From an uncultured Pelagibacteraceae bacterium (GTDB lineage Bacteria > Pseudomonadota > Alphaproteobacteria > Pelagibacterales > Pelagibacteraceae): 64,000 nt of DNA. The first letter of the stretch is position 1. Each line of letters begins with the position of its first letter. The notes beneath the pieces were generated by a model. That model ran no database searches, had not been told where the DNA came from, and worked only from the letters and a program-made list of their open reading frames with translations. A program made the translations under genes and the position numbers. Location: the NCBI GenBank assembly GCA_902572345.1, contig CACGEW010000001.1, forward strand, positions 1-64,000. The letters are read 5' to 3'. Positions 24,930 through 33,041 of this stretch are shown piece after piece.

Positions 24930-25627
24930 TGAAAACAAAAATCTTTTGTGACATTGCTGACTATAAGACAATTAAATTTTTTAATAATAAATCTGTAGTT
25001 GATGGCTTTACGACTAATCCAAGTTTAATGCGTTTAGCTGGAGCCAAAAATTATAAACAGTATTCCCTTAAAATTTTGAAGATTTGCAAAAAAAAACCCA
25101 TTTCTTTTGAAGTATTTGCAGATAATTTTAAAGACATGCTCAACCAAGCTTACGAAATTAATTCTTGGGGTAAAAATGTTTATGTGAAAATTCCAGTTGT
25201 AAATTCTAAAGGAGTTTTTACAGGACCAGTAATAAAAGAATTAAGCGATAAAGGAATTAAACTCAACATAACTGCAGTTTACACATTTGAACAAACTGCA
25301 AAGATTTTTAAAAAATTAAATAAAAAAACAAAATCGATAATTTCAATATTTGCAGGCAGAATGGCTGATAAAGGCAAAGACCCTCTGCCAATATTTAAAA
25401 AAAGCATCTCTTTGACTAAGAAAAATAAAAATATTGAAATTCTCTGGGCTAGTACGAGAGAAGCTTACAATTTTATTCAAGCAAAACAATTAAATTGCAA
25501 TATAATTACTATGCCACCAAAAGTAATAAATCAAATTACAGGATTTGGTAAAAGTTTCAAATCTATGACGCTAGACACTGTTAAAGGATTTCTTACCGAT
25601 AGTAAAAAATCAAGATTTAGTCTTTAA
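24929..25627 (+). CDS. Transaldolase / fructose-6-phosphate aldolase family protein
   Basis: This 232-residue short-type transaldolase-fold enzyme has DGFTTNPSLMR (about residues 27-37), VYVKIPV (about 87-93) with the Schiff-base Lys, and LNITAVYTFEQ and FAGRMADKGKDP in the second half. Such short forms are either transaldolases of the pentose phosphate pathway or fructose-6-phosphate aldolases; a C3/C7 sugar role is likely but the exact substrate is uncertain. It is translationally coupled to pntB. Its stop is nested with that of typA on the other strand (shared TTAA, 25624-25627). Confidence 0.8.
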   Translation: MKTKIFCDIADYKTIKFFNNKSVVDGFTTNPSLMRLAGAKNYKQYSLKILKICKKKPISFEVFADNFKDMLNQAYEINSWGKNVYVKIPVVNSKGVFTGPVIKELSDKGIKLNITAVYTFEQTAKIFKKLNKKTKSIISIFAGRMADKGKDPLPIFKKSISLTKKNKNIEILWASTREAYNFIQAKQLNCNIITMPPKVINQITGFGKSFKSMTLDTVKGFLTDSKKSRFSL

Positions 25628-27447
25628 GAAGCCTTGGCTCTTGATTGCCTTTTTCTTTCATGAGGATCTAGTATTAACTTTCTTAATCTACAAGATTTTG
25701 GTGTTATCTCTAAAGCTTCATCTGTATTAAGCATACTTAGTTGTTCGGCTATAGCCATCTTTCTTACAGGTGTTAAAACTACATTTTCATCAGTTCCTTG
25801 TGTTCTCATGTTTGTAAGTTTTTTCCCTTTTAAAACATTAATTTCTAAGTCACCACTTTTTGAAGAAAGGCCTACAATCATCCCCTCGTAGACTGGATCA
25901 TTATGTGTCACAAACATTTCACCTCGAGCTTGTAAATTGAAAATAGCAAAGGCGACTGCTTTACCATTTTCCATGGAAATTAAAGCACCGTTTCTTCTTC
26001 CTTCCATATCTCCGGTATATTCTCCATAAGAGTGAAAGATTCTATTTATTACACCAGTACCTTTTGTTAATGTTAAAAATCTACTTGTGTAACCCATCAA
26101 TCCTCTAGTTGGTGCATGAAAAATTAATCTTTTTTTATTTTTTCCAGTATCCTTAAGATCAATTAATTTACCTTTTCTTCTATTCATGGAATCTATAATT
26201 CTTGATGAAAATTCTTCATCTAAATCCATTGTTATTTCTTCGATTGGCTCCATTTTATTACCTTTATCATCTTTTCTAATTAAAACTTTTGGTGGACTTA
26301 CGGTCATTTCAAAACCCTCTCTTCGCATCTGAGTTAGAAGAATTTCTAACATTAACTCACCTCTACCACTTATAACGAAAGCATCTTTATTTTCATTTTC
26401 TTCAAAGTTTATCCCAACATTATTCTCAGCCTCCAAAATTAATCGATCTCTTATTTGAGTACTTGTTAATTTTTTTCCTTCCGTCCCTGCTAAAGGAGAA
26501 CTATTTACGGTAATTGTAATTGACATGGTAGGAGGGTCAATAGGGGTTGCATTAATCGGATCTTTTATTTCTAAATCACAAATTGTATCAGCAACATTAG
26601 CTTTTTCTAGACCTGCAATAATTACTATATCTCCAGCCTCACCTTGCTCGATAGGAACTTTTTTTGTTCCTTCATATCTAAATATCTTTGTTAGTCTTCC
26701 CTCATCAACTTTTTTTCCACTTAGATCTATTGCTTTAATTTGTTGATTTGCTTTTGCAGTTCCTTGAGCAATTCTTCCTACTAAGCTTCTTCCTAAAAAA
26801 CTGTCGGCATAAAGGAGTGTAGAAAGCATAGCGAATGGTTTTGTTTTATCAAAAGTAGATGGTTTAACATGATCAATTATTAAATTTAACAAGGGTTGCA
26901 AATTATCTCTTGGACCATCTATCTCTTTAGATGCCCAGCCAGATCTTCCGCTTGCGTATAATACTGGGAAGTCTAATTGATCTTCATTAGCATCAAGACT
27001 TACAAATAAGTCAAAGGTTTCATCTAATACTTCATTTGCTCTTTGATCCTGCTTGTCAAGTTTATTAATTACTACAATTGGTTTTAAACCTTGTTTCAAA
27101 GCTTTGGATAATACAAATTTCGTTTGTGGCATTACTCCCTCTGCTGAATCAATTAGCAATAAAGCTCCATCAGCCATATGTAACACTCTCTCAACTTCTG
27201 CTGCAAAGTCCCTGTGACCTGGAGTATCAATAATATTAATTCTTGAGTCTTTCCAATTTATCGATGTAGGTTTTGCAAGAATTGTAATTCCTCTCTCTTT
27301 TTCTAATTCACCCGAGTCCATCACTCGCTCTTCAATATTTTCATTTTCCCTAAAAGTTCCACTTTGTTTCATCAAGTTATCAATTAAAGTGGTTTTGCCA
27401 TGATCAACGTGAGCTATTATAGTTATGTTTCTAATTGTATTTGTCAT
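25624..27447 (-). CDS. typA: Ribosome-associated GTPase TypA/BipA
   Basis: The 607-residue translational GTPase has AHVDHGKTTLIDNLM (P-loop, about residues 12-26), RGITILAK (switch I), DTPGHRDF (about 75-82) and NKLDKQD (about 129-135). EF-G-like domains follow and the C-terminal BipA-specific domain ends in an LDPHERKR-type tail. It binds 70S ribosomes and aids 50S assembly and stress adaptation. It is convergent with the transaldolase gene, with only 4 overlapping bases and no terminator. tRNA-fMet lies just upstream of its start. Confidence 0.95.
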   Translation of the reverse strand: MTNTIRNITIIAHVDHGKTTLIDNLMKQSGTFRENENIEERVMDSGELEKERGITILAKPTSINWKDSRINIIDTPGHRDFAAEVERVLHMADGALLLIDSAEGVMPQTKFVLSKALKQGLKPIVVINKLDKQDQRANEVLDETFDLFVSLDANEDQLDFPVLYASGRSGWASKEIDGPRDNLQPLLNLIIDHVKPSTFDKTKPFAMLSTLLYADSFLGRSLVGRIAQGTAKANQQIKAIDLSGKKVDEGRLTKIFRYEGTKKVPIEQGEAGDIVIIAGLEKANVADTICDLEIKDPINATPIDPPTMSITITVNSSPLAGTEGKKLTSTQIRDRLILEAENNVGINFEENENKDAFVISGRGELMLEILLTQMRREGFEMTVSPPKVLIRKDDKGNKMEPIEEITMDLDEEFSSRIIDSMNRRKGKLIDLKDTGKNKKRLIFHAPTRGLMGYTSRFLTLTKGTGVINRIFHSYGEYTGDMEGRRNGALISMENGKAVAFAIFNLQARGEMFVTHNDPVYEGMIVGLSSKSGDLEINVLKGKKLTNMRTQGTDENVVLTPVRKMAIAEQLSMLNTDEALEITPKSCRLRKLILDPHERKRQSRAKAS

Positions 27448-27449
27448 TT

Positions 27450-27526
<77 letters not shown>

Positions 27527-27531
27527 ATAAA

Positions 27532-27735
27532 TTACTTTTTTTTAATATTAATAGCTTGAAGTTTGTCTTTTTCTTCTTTTATGTCGTAAATTATTTTCTG
27601 TTCCTCTTTTAACACTCTTAACTTTGAATTTTCTAATGCTGATACATGAAGAAAAATGTCTTTTTGTGTTTCATCATCAGTAATAAACCCATAACCTTTT
27701 TTGGCGTTAAACCATTTTACTTTACCCGATGGCAT
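27532..27735 (-). CDS. Cold-shock-domain protein (CspA family)
   Basis: This 67-residue single OB-fold protein reads MPSGKVKWFNAKKGYGFITDD, with the RNP1 motif KGYGFI (about residues 13-18) and RNP2-like DIFLHVSAL (about 27-35). It binds single-stranded RNA or DNA. The ATG at 27735 is chosen because AGAGGA lies about 6 bases upstream and the family starts with MxxGxVKWF; a further Met at 27750 would sit before this Shine-Dalgarno. It is just downstream of rpsU and just upstream of tRNA-fMet. Confidence 0.9.
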   Translation of the reverse strand: MPSGKVKWFNAKKGYGFITDDETQKDIFLHVSALENSKLRVLKEEQKIIYDIKEEKDKLQAINIKKK

Positions 27736-27760
27736 TGTTATTCCTCTCATTTAAATAAAT

Positions 27761-27955
27761 TTAGTACCTGTTTTTTAATTTTTGGAGTTTTTTAATTCTT
27801 TTAAGATTTTCCGTTTGTACTCTTTTTTTCTTTTCAGATGGTTTTTCGTAAGTGCTTTTCATTTTCATAACTTTAAAAAAACCCTCTTTTTGAAGCTTTC
27901 TTTTAAGAACTCTTATTGCTTGTTCAATATTATTATCTTTAACGTCTATTTTAAT
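27761..27955 (-). CDS. rpsU: 30S ribosomal protein S21, apparent ATT start
   Basis: A 64-residue protein reads [20 protein letters not shown], then [25 protein letters not shown] and a basic tail, clearly S21 (compare xVRDNNVxxALRxLKRKLQREG and YEKPSEKR in the family). No ATG, GTG or TTG lies at the aligned first residue. The codon there is ATT (27953-27955), preceded by a perfect GGAGG (27961-27965) with 5 bases between, so ATT is the likely start. S21 helps 30S subunits in initiation. The unusual start may limit synthesis or link it to IF3, as for infC; that is inference. Confidence 0.85.
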   Translation of the reverse strand: MKIDVKDNNIEQAIRVLKRKLQKEGFFKVMKMKSTYEKPSEKKKRVQTENLKRIKKLQKLKNRY

Positions 27956-28006
27956 AAAAACCTCCAGTTAATTTTCATGGTAGTTATCACTTGAAAATCT
28001 GTTTGT

Positions 28007-28591
28007 CTATAGAGAAGCAGCTTGGGCTTTTTTTTCCTCTCTTATTTTAGCCTTTTTCTCTCTCTCTACTCGTCTTTTTGCTTTATCTAGAGCTTTTTGA
28101 AAAGTTTCTTGTGTGCAAAGGGCTAAAATTACTGGATCTCTTGGTTTTAAATTTGAAAAGTTCCAATAGCTTCTTTTTCGTATTAAAGAAACGGTCCCTT
28201 TTGTGCTACCTACTAGTTTTGAAATTTGTCCATCAGTTAGTTCAGAAGCATTTTTACACAACCATAAAATAGCATCAGGTCTATCTTGTCTTTTTGACAA
28301 AGGAGTATATTTTGGTTTTTTCCTCTCTTTAATTTCAACTTCTTCGATTTTTTTTAATAAACTTAGCTTTTTATTAGGGTTGCTTGAACAAGTCTCAATT
28401 TCTTCTCTAGATAATTGTCCTGCTAAAATAGGATTATAGGCCTTGATACCCTTTGCAACATCTCCATCAGCAATTCCTTTTATTTCTAATTCGTGTAAAT
28501 TGCAAAATTCTGCAATTTGTTTAAATGTTAATGTAGTATTTTCAACTAGCCAAACAGCTGTTGCTTTCGGCATGAATGGTGTTTCTGTCAT
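28007..28591 (-). CDS. trcR: DUF1013 family cell-cycle regulator TrcR-like
   Basis: The 194-residue protein has FMPKATAVWLVENTTLTFKQIAEFCNLHELEIKGIADGD in its first 45 residues. A second helical domain near residues 105-165 contains RPDAILWLCKNASELTDGQISKLVGSTKGTVSLIR, which looks like a helix-turn-helix. This double-domain layout is the DUF1013 family, whose Caulobacter member was named TrcR, a transcription factor tied to the cell cycle. The tail is highly charged and Lys/Ala-rich. It is 3 bases from rpmE in the same direction. The family call is good; the regulatory target is unknown. Confidence 0.8.
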   Translation of the reverse strand: MTETPFMPKATAVWLVENTTLTFKQIAEFCNLHELEIKGIADGDVAKGIKAYNPILAGQLSREEIETCSSNPNKKLSLLKKIEEVEIKERKKPKYTPLSKRQDRPDAILWLCKNASELTDGQISKLVGSTKGTVSLIRKRSYWNFSNLKPRDPVILALCTQETFQKALDKAKRRVEREKKAKIREEKKAQAASL

Positions 28592-28594
28592 AAA

Positions 28595-28819
28595 TTATTT
28601 TTTTGATCTGAGGTTGCTAAATTTTTTATTATACTTACTAACTCTTCCTTTATCTAAAATTTTTTGTGTACCACCTGTCCATGCGTAGTGAGATTTTGGA
28701 TCAATATCTAATTTTAAAACGTCATTTTCTTTACCCCAAGTTGATCTAGTCTCAAACTCTGTTCCATCTGTCATCACAACTTTTATTTTGTGATAGTTTG
28801 GGTGTATGTTTTTTTTCAT
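28595..28819 (-). CDS. rpmE: 50S ribosomal protein L31
   Basis: This 74-residue protein begins [19 protein letters not shown], the canonical L31 start. FETRSTWG and [13 protein letters not shown] follow, then [11 protein letters not shown]. The ATG at 28819 fits the family N terminus; an upstream TTG at 28855 inside the suhB end would add 12 unrelated residues and is not preferred. The zinc-binding cysteines of some L31 proteins are absent, so it is a zinc-independent form. Confidence 0.93.
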   Translation of the reverse strand: MKKNIHPNYHKIKVVMTDGTEFETRSTWGKENDVLKLDIDPKSHYAWTGGTQKILDKGRVSKYNKKFSNLRSKK

Positions 28820-28847
28820 GAACGGAGTTTTATATGAATTATAGTTT

Positions 28848-29648
28848 TTACTCAATATCTTTTTTATTTATAAGATCCTGCAATTCACCGTGAATATGGG
28901 AATTAGTGGCTAAAATATTCTTTTTTAGAGGCAAGTTTTTATCTTCCTCAAAAAAATCAACAAATCCACCAGCTTCTTTTATAATAATTATTCCAGCGGC
29001 TACATCCCAATAATTAAGTTCTCTCTGCCAGTAACCGTCAAATCTACCAGAAGCAACATAAGCCATATCTAAAGCAGCACTTCCAAATTTTCTAACATTA
29101 GAAACATTATTTGAAACGTTTACATACTCTGAGAATATTTTATTTTTAATTTTACTAGCCCCTTTTGGACCTCCAGTTACCAGCAATGCATCTTTTAATT
29201 TTTTTTTTTTAGAAACTCTAATTCTAGAGTTATTCAAATATGCTCCGTTACCTTTTTCAGCAATAAACATTTCATTCATTATAGGGTTAAATATTACTCC
29301 GCAAATAATTTCTCCTTTTTCCTCATAACCAACTGAAATTGCAAATTGAGGTATTCCATTTAAAAAATTCATCGTTCCATCTATAGGATCGATCACCCAC
29401 TTATTCTCAGTATTTGATTTATTAATTATCCCTGTCTCCTCAGTTATTATTCCATAATCAGGATGTGCTTTTTGAAGTTCTTCAACTAATATTTTTTCAG
29501 TTCTTTTATCTGCTGAGCTTACAAAATCGCCAGGACCTTTTGTCGAAACTTGAAGATTTTCAATTTCACCGAAATCTCTGATCAAAAATCTAGATGCCTT
29601 CGTACACGCTCTTATGATTAAATTAATTTGAGGAGAATTTAATCTCAT
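28848..29648 (-). CDS. suhB: Inositol monophosphatase family protein (SuhB-like)
   Basis: This 266-residue Mg-dependent phosphatase has EETG (about residue 66), [20 protein letters not shown] (about 81-100), which is the metal-binding core, and a later [16 protein letters not shown] (about 217-232). It hydrolyses inositol-1-phosphate-type monoesters, and SuhB proteins also bind the transcription machinery in rRNA synthesis. ATG at 29648 overlaps the efp stop by one base (TGATG). It sits between rpmE and efp, a translation-linked cluster. Confidence 0.9.
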   Translation of the reverse strand: MRLNSPQINLIIRACTKASRFLIRDFGEIENLQVSTKGPGDFVSSADKRTEKILVEELQKAHPDYGIITEETGIINKSNTENKWVIDPIDGTMNFLNGIPQFAISVGYEEKGEIICGVIFNPIMNEMFIAEKGNGAYLNNSRIRVSKKKKLKDALLVTGGPKGASKIKNKIFSEYVNVSNNVSNVRKFGSAALDMAYVASGRFDGYWQRELNYWDVAAGIIIIKEAGGFVDFFEEDKNLPLKKNILATNSHIHGELQDLINKKDIE

Positions 29649-30211
29649 CAATTTACTCTTTTTACATATTCTAAAGTTCGCGTATCTATTAAAATTTTTT
29701 CACCACTTTCAATAAAAGGAGGAACATTTATCTTTATACCACTATCAAGTATTGCCGGTTTATAAGAAGAGGAAGCTGTTTGATTTTTTATTGCAGCATC
29801 AGTTGTTTCAATTGTGCACTCAATATTATTTGGCAACTCCATGGATATTGGTTTTTCCTCCATAAATGAAATAGTAACTTCTAAATTTTCTTGTAACAGT
29901 TTATATTGTTCTCCAGTAATAGATTTTGGTATTTCTACTTGTTCAAAAGTTTCGTTATCCATAAAATGACAGCTTTCACCATCTATGTATAAAAAATTAA
30001 ATTTTTTTTCATCAACTTCCGCTTTTTCTACAGTTTCACTTGATCTAAATCTCTCGTTGAGTTTTGTTCCCTTGAGAACACTTTTTAATTCCACCTGATT
30101 ATAAGCTCCACCTTTACCAGGTTTAACATGTTGAGTTTTAAGAACATTCCAATAGTCGTTCTTATGCTCTATTATCATTCCAGGTTTTATTTCGTTAGCA
30201 GTTATTTTCAT
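29648..30211 (-). CDS. efp: Elongation factor P
   Basis: The 187-residue protein has KPGKGGAY near residues 30-37 (Lys33 at the tip expected to be modified or free), ELKSVLKGTKLNERFRSSE, and the C-terminal segment (KPAILDSGIKINVPPFI and GEKILIDTRTLEYVKR) of the EF-P third domain. EF-P rescues ribosomes stalled at proline runs. The length is standard. It overlaps the ThiE-like gene by 4 bases. Confidence 0.95.
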   Translation of the reverse strand: MKITANEIKPGMIIEHKNDYWNVLKTQHVKPGKGGAYNQVELKSVLKGTKLNERFRSSETVEKAEVDEKKFNFLYIDGESCHFMDNETFEQVEIPKSITGEQYKLLQENLEVTISFMEEKPISMELPNNIECTIETTDAAIKNQTASSSYKPAILDSGIKINVPPFIESGEKILIDTRTLEYVKRVN

Positions 30212-30810
30212 TTAAATTCTCTAATCGCTTGTTCAGGTTTTAATTTCGGGTTATCCCAAATAAAACTTGATAATGCAATATATTTTGCACCACTGTTCAT
30301 CAATTTTTTGTAATTAATGTTATTAATACCACCAATAACAACAATTGGTTTTTTTATATTTTTTTTTGCCCATTTTAAAATATTTAAGTTAGCTTTTTTA
30401 GCAGTTGGTTTAAGTCTTGATTTAAAAAATGATCCAAAAGCTATATAATCTGCTTTATTCTCAATAGCATCTTTTGCGAGGATTTTAGAATTATGACATG
30501 TGATCCCGAAAATCTTCCCTTTGAGTTTTTTTCTGGCAAATTTAAAAGACCCATCGAGTTGGCCCATATGGCAGCCATCAGCTTTAATTTTTGAAGTTAA
30601 ATTAAAATAATCGTTTATAACAAACTTTACTTTATATTTATCTGTAATTTTTTTTATTTTTTTGGAGATATTAAGAAGTTTTTTTTGATTTAAATTTTTT
30701 AACCTTAATTGAAAAAATTTCACATTTTTAAATGACAATACTTTATCTAAACTAACGTAGAAATTCTGGTCAATTTTATTAGGTGAAATTAAGTATACTA
30801 ATTTCTTCAA
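30208..30810 (-). CDS. thiE: Thiamine-phosphate synthase-like (ThiE)
   Basis: This (beta/alpha)8-fold protein has FFQLRLKNLN near residues 37-46, NDYFNLTSKIKADGCHMGQ, and ITCHNSK and ADYIAFGSFF, ending with VVIGGI and GAKYIALSSF. These match ThiE motifs (QLR, NDxxxLA, DGxHxGQ, GVSxH, IGGI). ThiE joins HMP-PP and thiazole phosphate. No ATG is suitably placed: TTG at 30810 begins LKKLVYLI, as in family N termini, while GTG at 30852 would overlap the aldolase by 37 bases. The start is therefore uncertain. Confidence 0.75.
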   Translation of the reverse strand: MKKLVYLISPNKIDQNFYVSLDKVLSFKNVKFFQLRLKNLNQKKLLNISKKIKKITDKYKVKFVINDYFNLTSKIKADGCHMGQLDGSFKFARKKLKGKIFGITCHNSKILAKDAIENKADYIAFGSFFKSRLKPTAKKANLNILKWAKKNIKKPIVVIGGINNINYKKLMNSGAKYIALSSFIWDNPKLKPEQAIREFK

Positions 30811-30815
30811 AGGTA

Positions 30816-31832
30816 TTATGCCGCGAATTCTTTTTCTAATTCTTCTGACCACTCCCCTTTAGACGAGAGACCATTCATTTTAGCTCTATGGTTAAAAGCT
30901 TTTTGAATATTTTCTAAATTTTCCTGATTTTTTCCAAATTCTTTTAAGGCGCTAGCTTGAAGACCTCTTCCATAAGAGAAAGTAATTAAAAAATTACTAT
31001 CATTTATTTTGTTTATTTCATTTAAGTTTTTACTTGATTCTATTTCTGATTGTCCACCAGATAGGAATGCTATACCAGGCACTTCACCTGGTACATTTTT
31101 TTTTAAACAGTCTAAAGTTTTTTTTGCAATTTCTTCAGCGTTAGATTTATCTTTGCACTCAGAGCCAGGTATGACCATGTTTGGTTTAAGAACTGTGCCT
31201 TTTAAATCAACTTTATGTATCTCAAGTTCGCTATAGCATTCGTTAAGCACATCCGTTGTGACCTGATAGCATTTATCAATATTATGTGGACCATCCATTA
31301 ATACTTCTGGTTCAACTATTGGTACCATTTTAGCTTCTTGAACTAAAGCAGCATATCTTGCTAATGCGTGGGCATTAGACTTAATAGATTGGGCAGATGG
31401 AAATTTATCTGAAATTTTATAAACGGCTCTCCATTTCGTAAATCTAGCACCTAAATCATAATACTCTTTTAGTCTTTCACGTAAACCATCTAAGCCTTCC
31501 GTTACAGTTTCATCGGTAGATCCAGAAAGAGGTTTAGCACCTTTATCAACTTTTATTCCTGGTACAGCTCCATGTTTAGAAATTAATTCTGGAATTGACG
31601 GACCCAAAGTAGTTTTTTGTCTTATTGTTTCATCAAATAAAATTACTCCTCCAATATAATCTTTCATTGCGCTTGAATTAAAAAGAGTTTGTCTAAAGTT
31701 CAGTCTATTTTTCTCAATGTTTTCAACATTTATACTTTTAAATCTCTTAGCTATTGTTCCAGTACTTTCATCTGCAGCAAGAATACCTTTACCTTTAGCG
31801 CACATTTTTTTAGCAATTTCATTTAATGTCAT
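30816..31832 (-). CDS. fba: Class I fructose-bisphosphate aldolase
   Basis: The 338-residue enzyme carries GKGILAADESTGTIAKRF (about residues 13-30), characteristic of class I aldolases. WRAVYKI (about 133-139), VPIVEPEVL, TVLKPNMVIPG with the Schiff-base Lys (about 213-223) and FLSGGQSE follow. It cleaves fructose-1,6-bisphosphate to triose phosphates without a metal. It is the last of a tkt-pgk-fba run on the minus strand; gap, often found in this cluster, is not present. The start ATG is 9 bases from the pgk stop. Confidence 0.93.
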   Translation of the reverse strand: MTLNEIAKKMCAKGKGILAADESTGTIAKRFKSINVENIEKNRLNFRQTLFNSSAMKDYIGGVILFDETIRQKTTLGPSIPELISKHGAVPGIKVDKGAKPLSGSTDETVTEGLDGLRERLKEYYDLGARFTKWRAVYKISDKFPSAQSIKSNAHALARYAALVQEAKMVPIVEPEVLMDGPHNIDKCYQVTTDVLNECYSELEIHKVDLKGTVLKPNMVIPGSECKDKSNAEEIAKKTLDCLKKNVPGEVPGIAFLSGGQSEIESSKNLNEINKINDSNFLITFSYGRGLQASALKEFGKNQENLENIQKAFNHRAKMNGLSSKGEWSEELEKEFAA

Positions 31833-31841
31833 AGCGATTAT

Positions 31842-33032
31842 TTATTTTAAAACACTTATACCAGGCAAGTCTTTTCCTTCTAAGTACTCTAAAAATGCAC
31901 CTCCTGCTGTTGATAAGTGAGAGAAAGTAAGTTTGTTACTACCTTTATTAATTGCTGCCAGAGTATCTCCACCTCCAAGCACAGATATTAAAGACCTTTC
32001 TAAAGTATTCTTAGAAATACTTTCTGCTATAGACATAGTTCCTTTAGAAAAGTTGTCATTTTCAAAATATCCAGCTGGTCCATTCCACATAACAGTATTT
32101 GACTCATTTATCTTTTTTTGAATTTTTTTGATTGTATTTAAGCCAATATCTAAAATTATTTCATTTTCTTTAATCTTATCAAGATTTTTATTTTTACCAG
32201 TTCCCTCAAAGTCTGTTCCCACCATGCAATCTACAGGTATTAATATTTCACAATTATGCTCCTCTGCTTTTTTATAAATATTTTCTATTATTTCTTTTGT
32301 ATTTTTTTCGATTAAAGATTTACCAACTTCAAAATTCTTATGAACGAGGAAATTATTAGCCATTGCCCCAACAATTACTATATTATTTACTTTTTTTAAA
32401 AGATTGGTAATAACATTAATCTTTGTAGAAATTTTAGATCCTCCGATAATGCAAGTGACCGGTTCTTTTTTATTTTTTACAACAAGATTTATTGACGATA
32501 TTTCTTTTTTTAATAACGGTCCAGCATAACATTTTTTTACAAATTTTGTTATACCGTGCACAGAAGCTTGTTTTCTATGAGAACATGAAAATGCATCATT
32601 AATATAAATATCGCCAAGTTCACCTAATTTTTTTGAAAAATCTAGTTCATCTTCGGTTTCTTCTTTAAAAAATCTTATATTCTCAATTAATATAACCTCA
32701 CCACCTTTTAGGTGTGAAAATTTTTCTTTAGTTTCACCATCAAAAGTTCCTCTAAAAAAATAAACATTGGTTTTAAGCACATCTTTGAGATATTTATAGA
32801 TAGGTATTAAAGATAGGTCCTGAACATTAATTCCTTTTGGTCGACCTAAATGACTAATAATTATAATTTTTGCTTTTTTTTCAATTAGCCTATTTATAAA
32901 AGGCAAGCATAAGGTTATTCTAGTATCATCTCTTATAACCTTATCTTTTATAGGAACATTTAAATCTAATCTAAGAATTATCTTTTGATCTTTTATTTCT
33001 AAATCGTCAGGAAAGAAATTTATTTCACCCAT
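31842..33032 (-). CDS. pgk: Phosphoglycerate kinase
   Basis: The 396-residue enzyme has LRLDLNVPIKD (about residues 20-30), ISHLGRPKG (about 59-67) and ENIRFFKEE (about 117-125). TCIIGGSKISTK, WNGPAGYFE and the nucleotide-binding GGGDTLAA (about 354-361) follow in the C-terminal domain. It interconverts 1,3-bisphosphoglycerate and 3-phosphoglycerate with ADP/ATP. It lies 9 bases after tkt, without gap in between. The length is normal. Confidence 0.95.
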   Translation of the reverse strand: MGEINFFPDDLEIKDQKIILRLDLNVPIKDKVIRDDTRITLCLPFINRLIEKKAKIIIISHLGRPKGINVQDLSLIPIYKYLKDVLKTNVYFFRGTFDGETKEKFSHLKGGEVILIENIRFFKEETEDELDFSKKLGELGDIYINDAFSCSHRKQASVHGITKFVKKCYAGPLLKKEISSINLVVKNKKEPVTCIIGGSKISTKINVITNLLKKVNNIVIVGAMANNFLVHKNFEVGKSLIEKNTKEIIENIYKKAEEHNCEILIPVDCMVGTDFEGTGKNKNLDKIKENEIILDIGLNTIKKIQKKINESNTVMWNGPAGYFENDNFSKGTMSIAESISKNTLERSLISVLGGGDTLAAINKGSNKLTFSHLSTAGGAFLEYLEGKDLPGISVLK

Positions 33033-33041
33033 CGACTTCTG

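Noticed and set aside
27782-27994. A 70-codon plus-strand frame across rpsU
   Set aside because: It is antisense to the clearly recognisable S21 gene and has a Phe/Leu-rich shadow composition.
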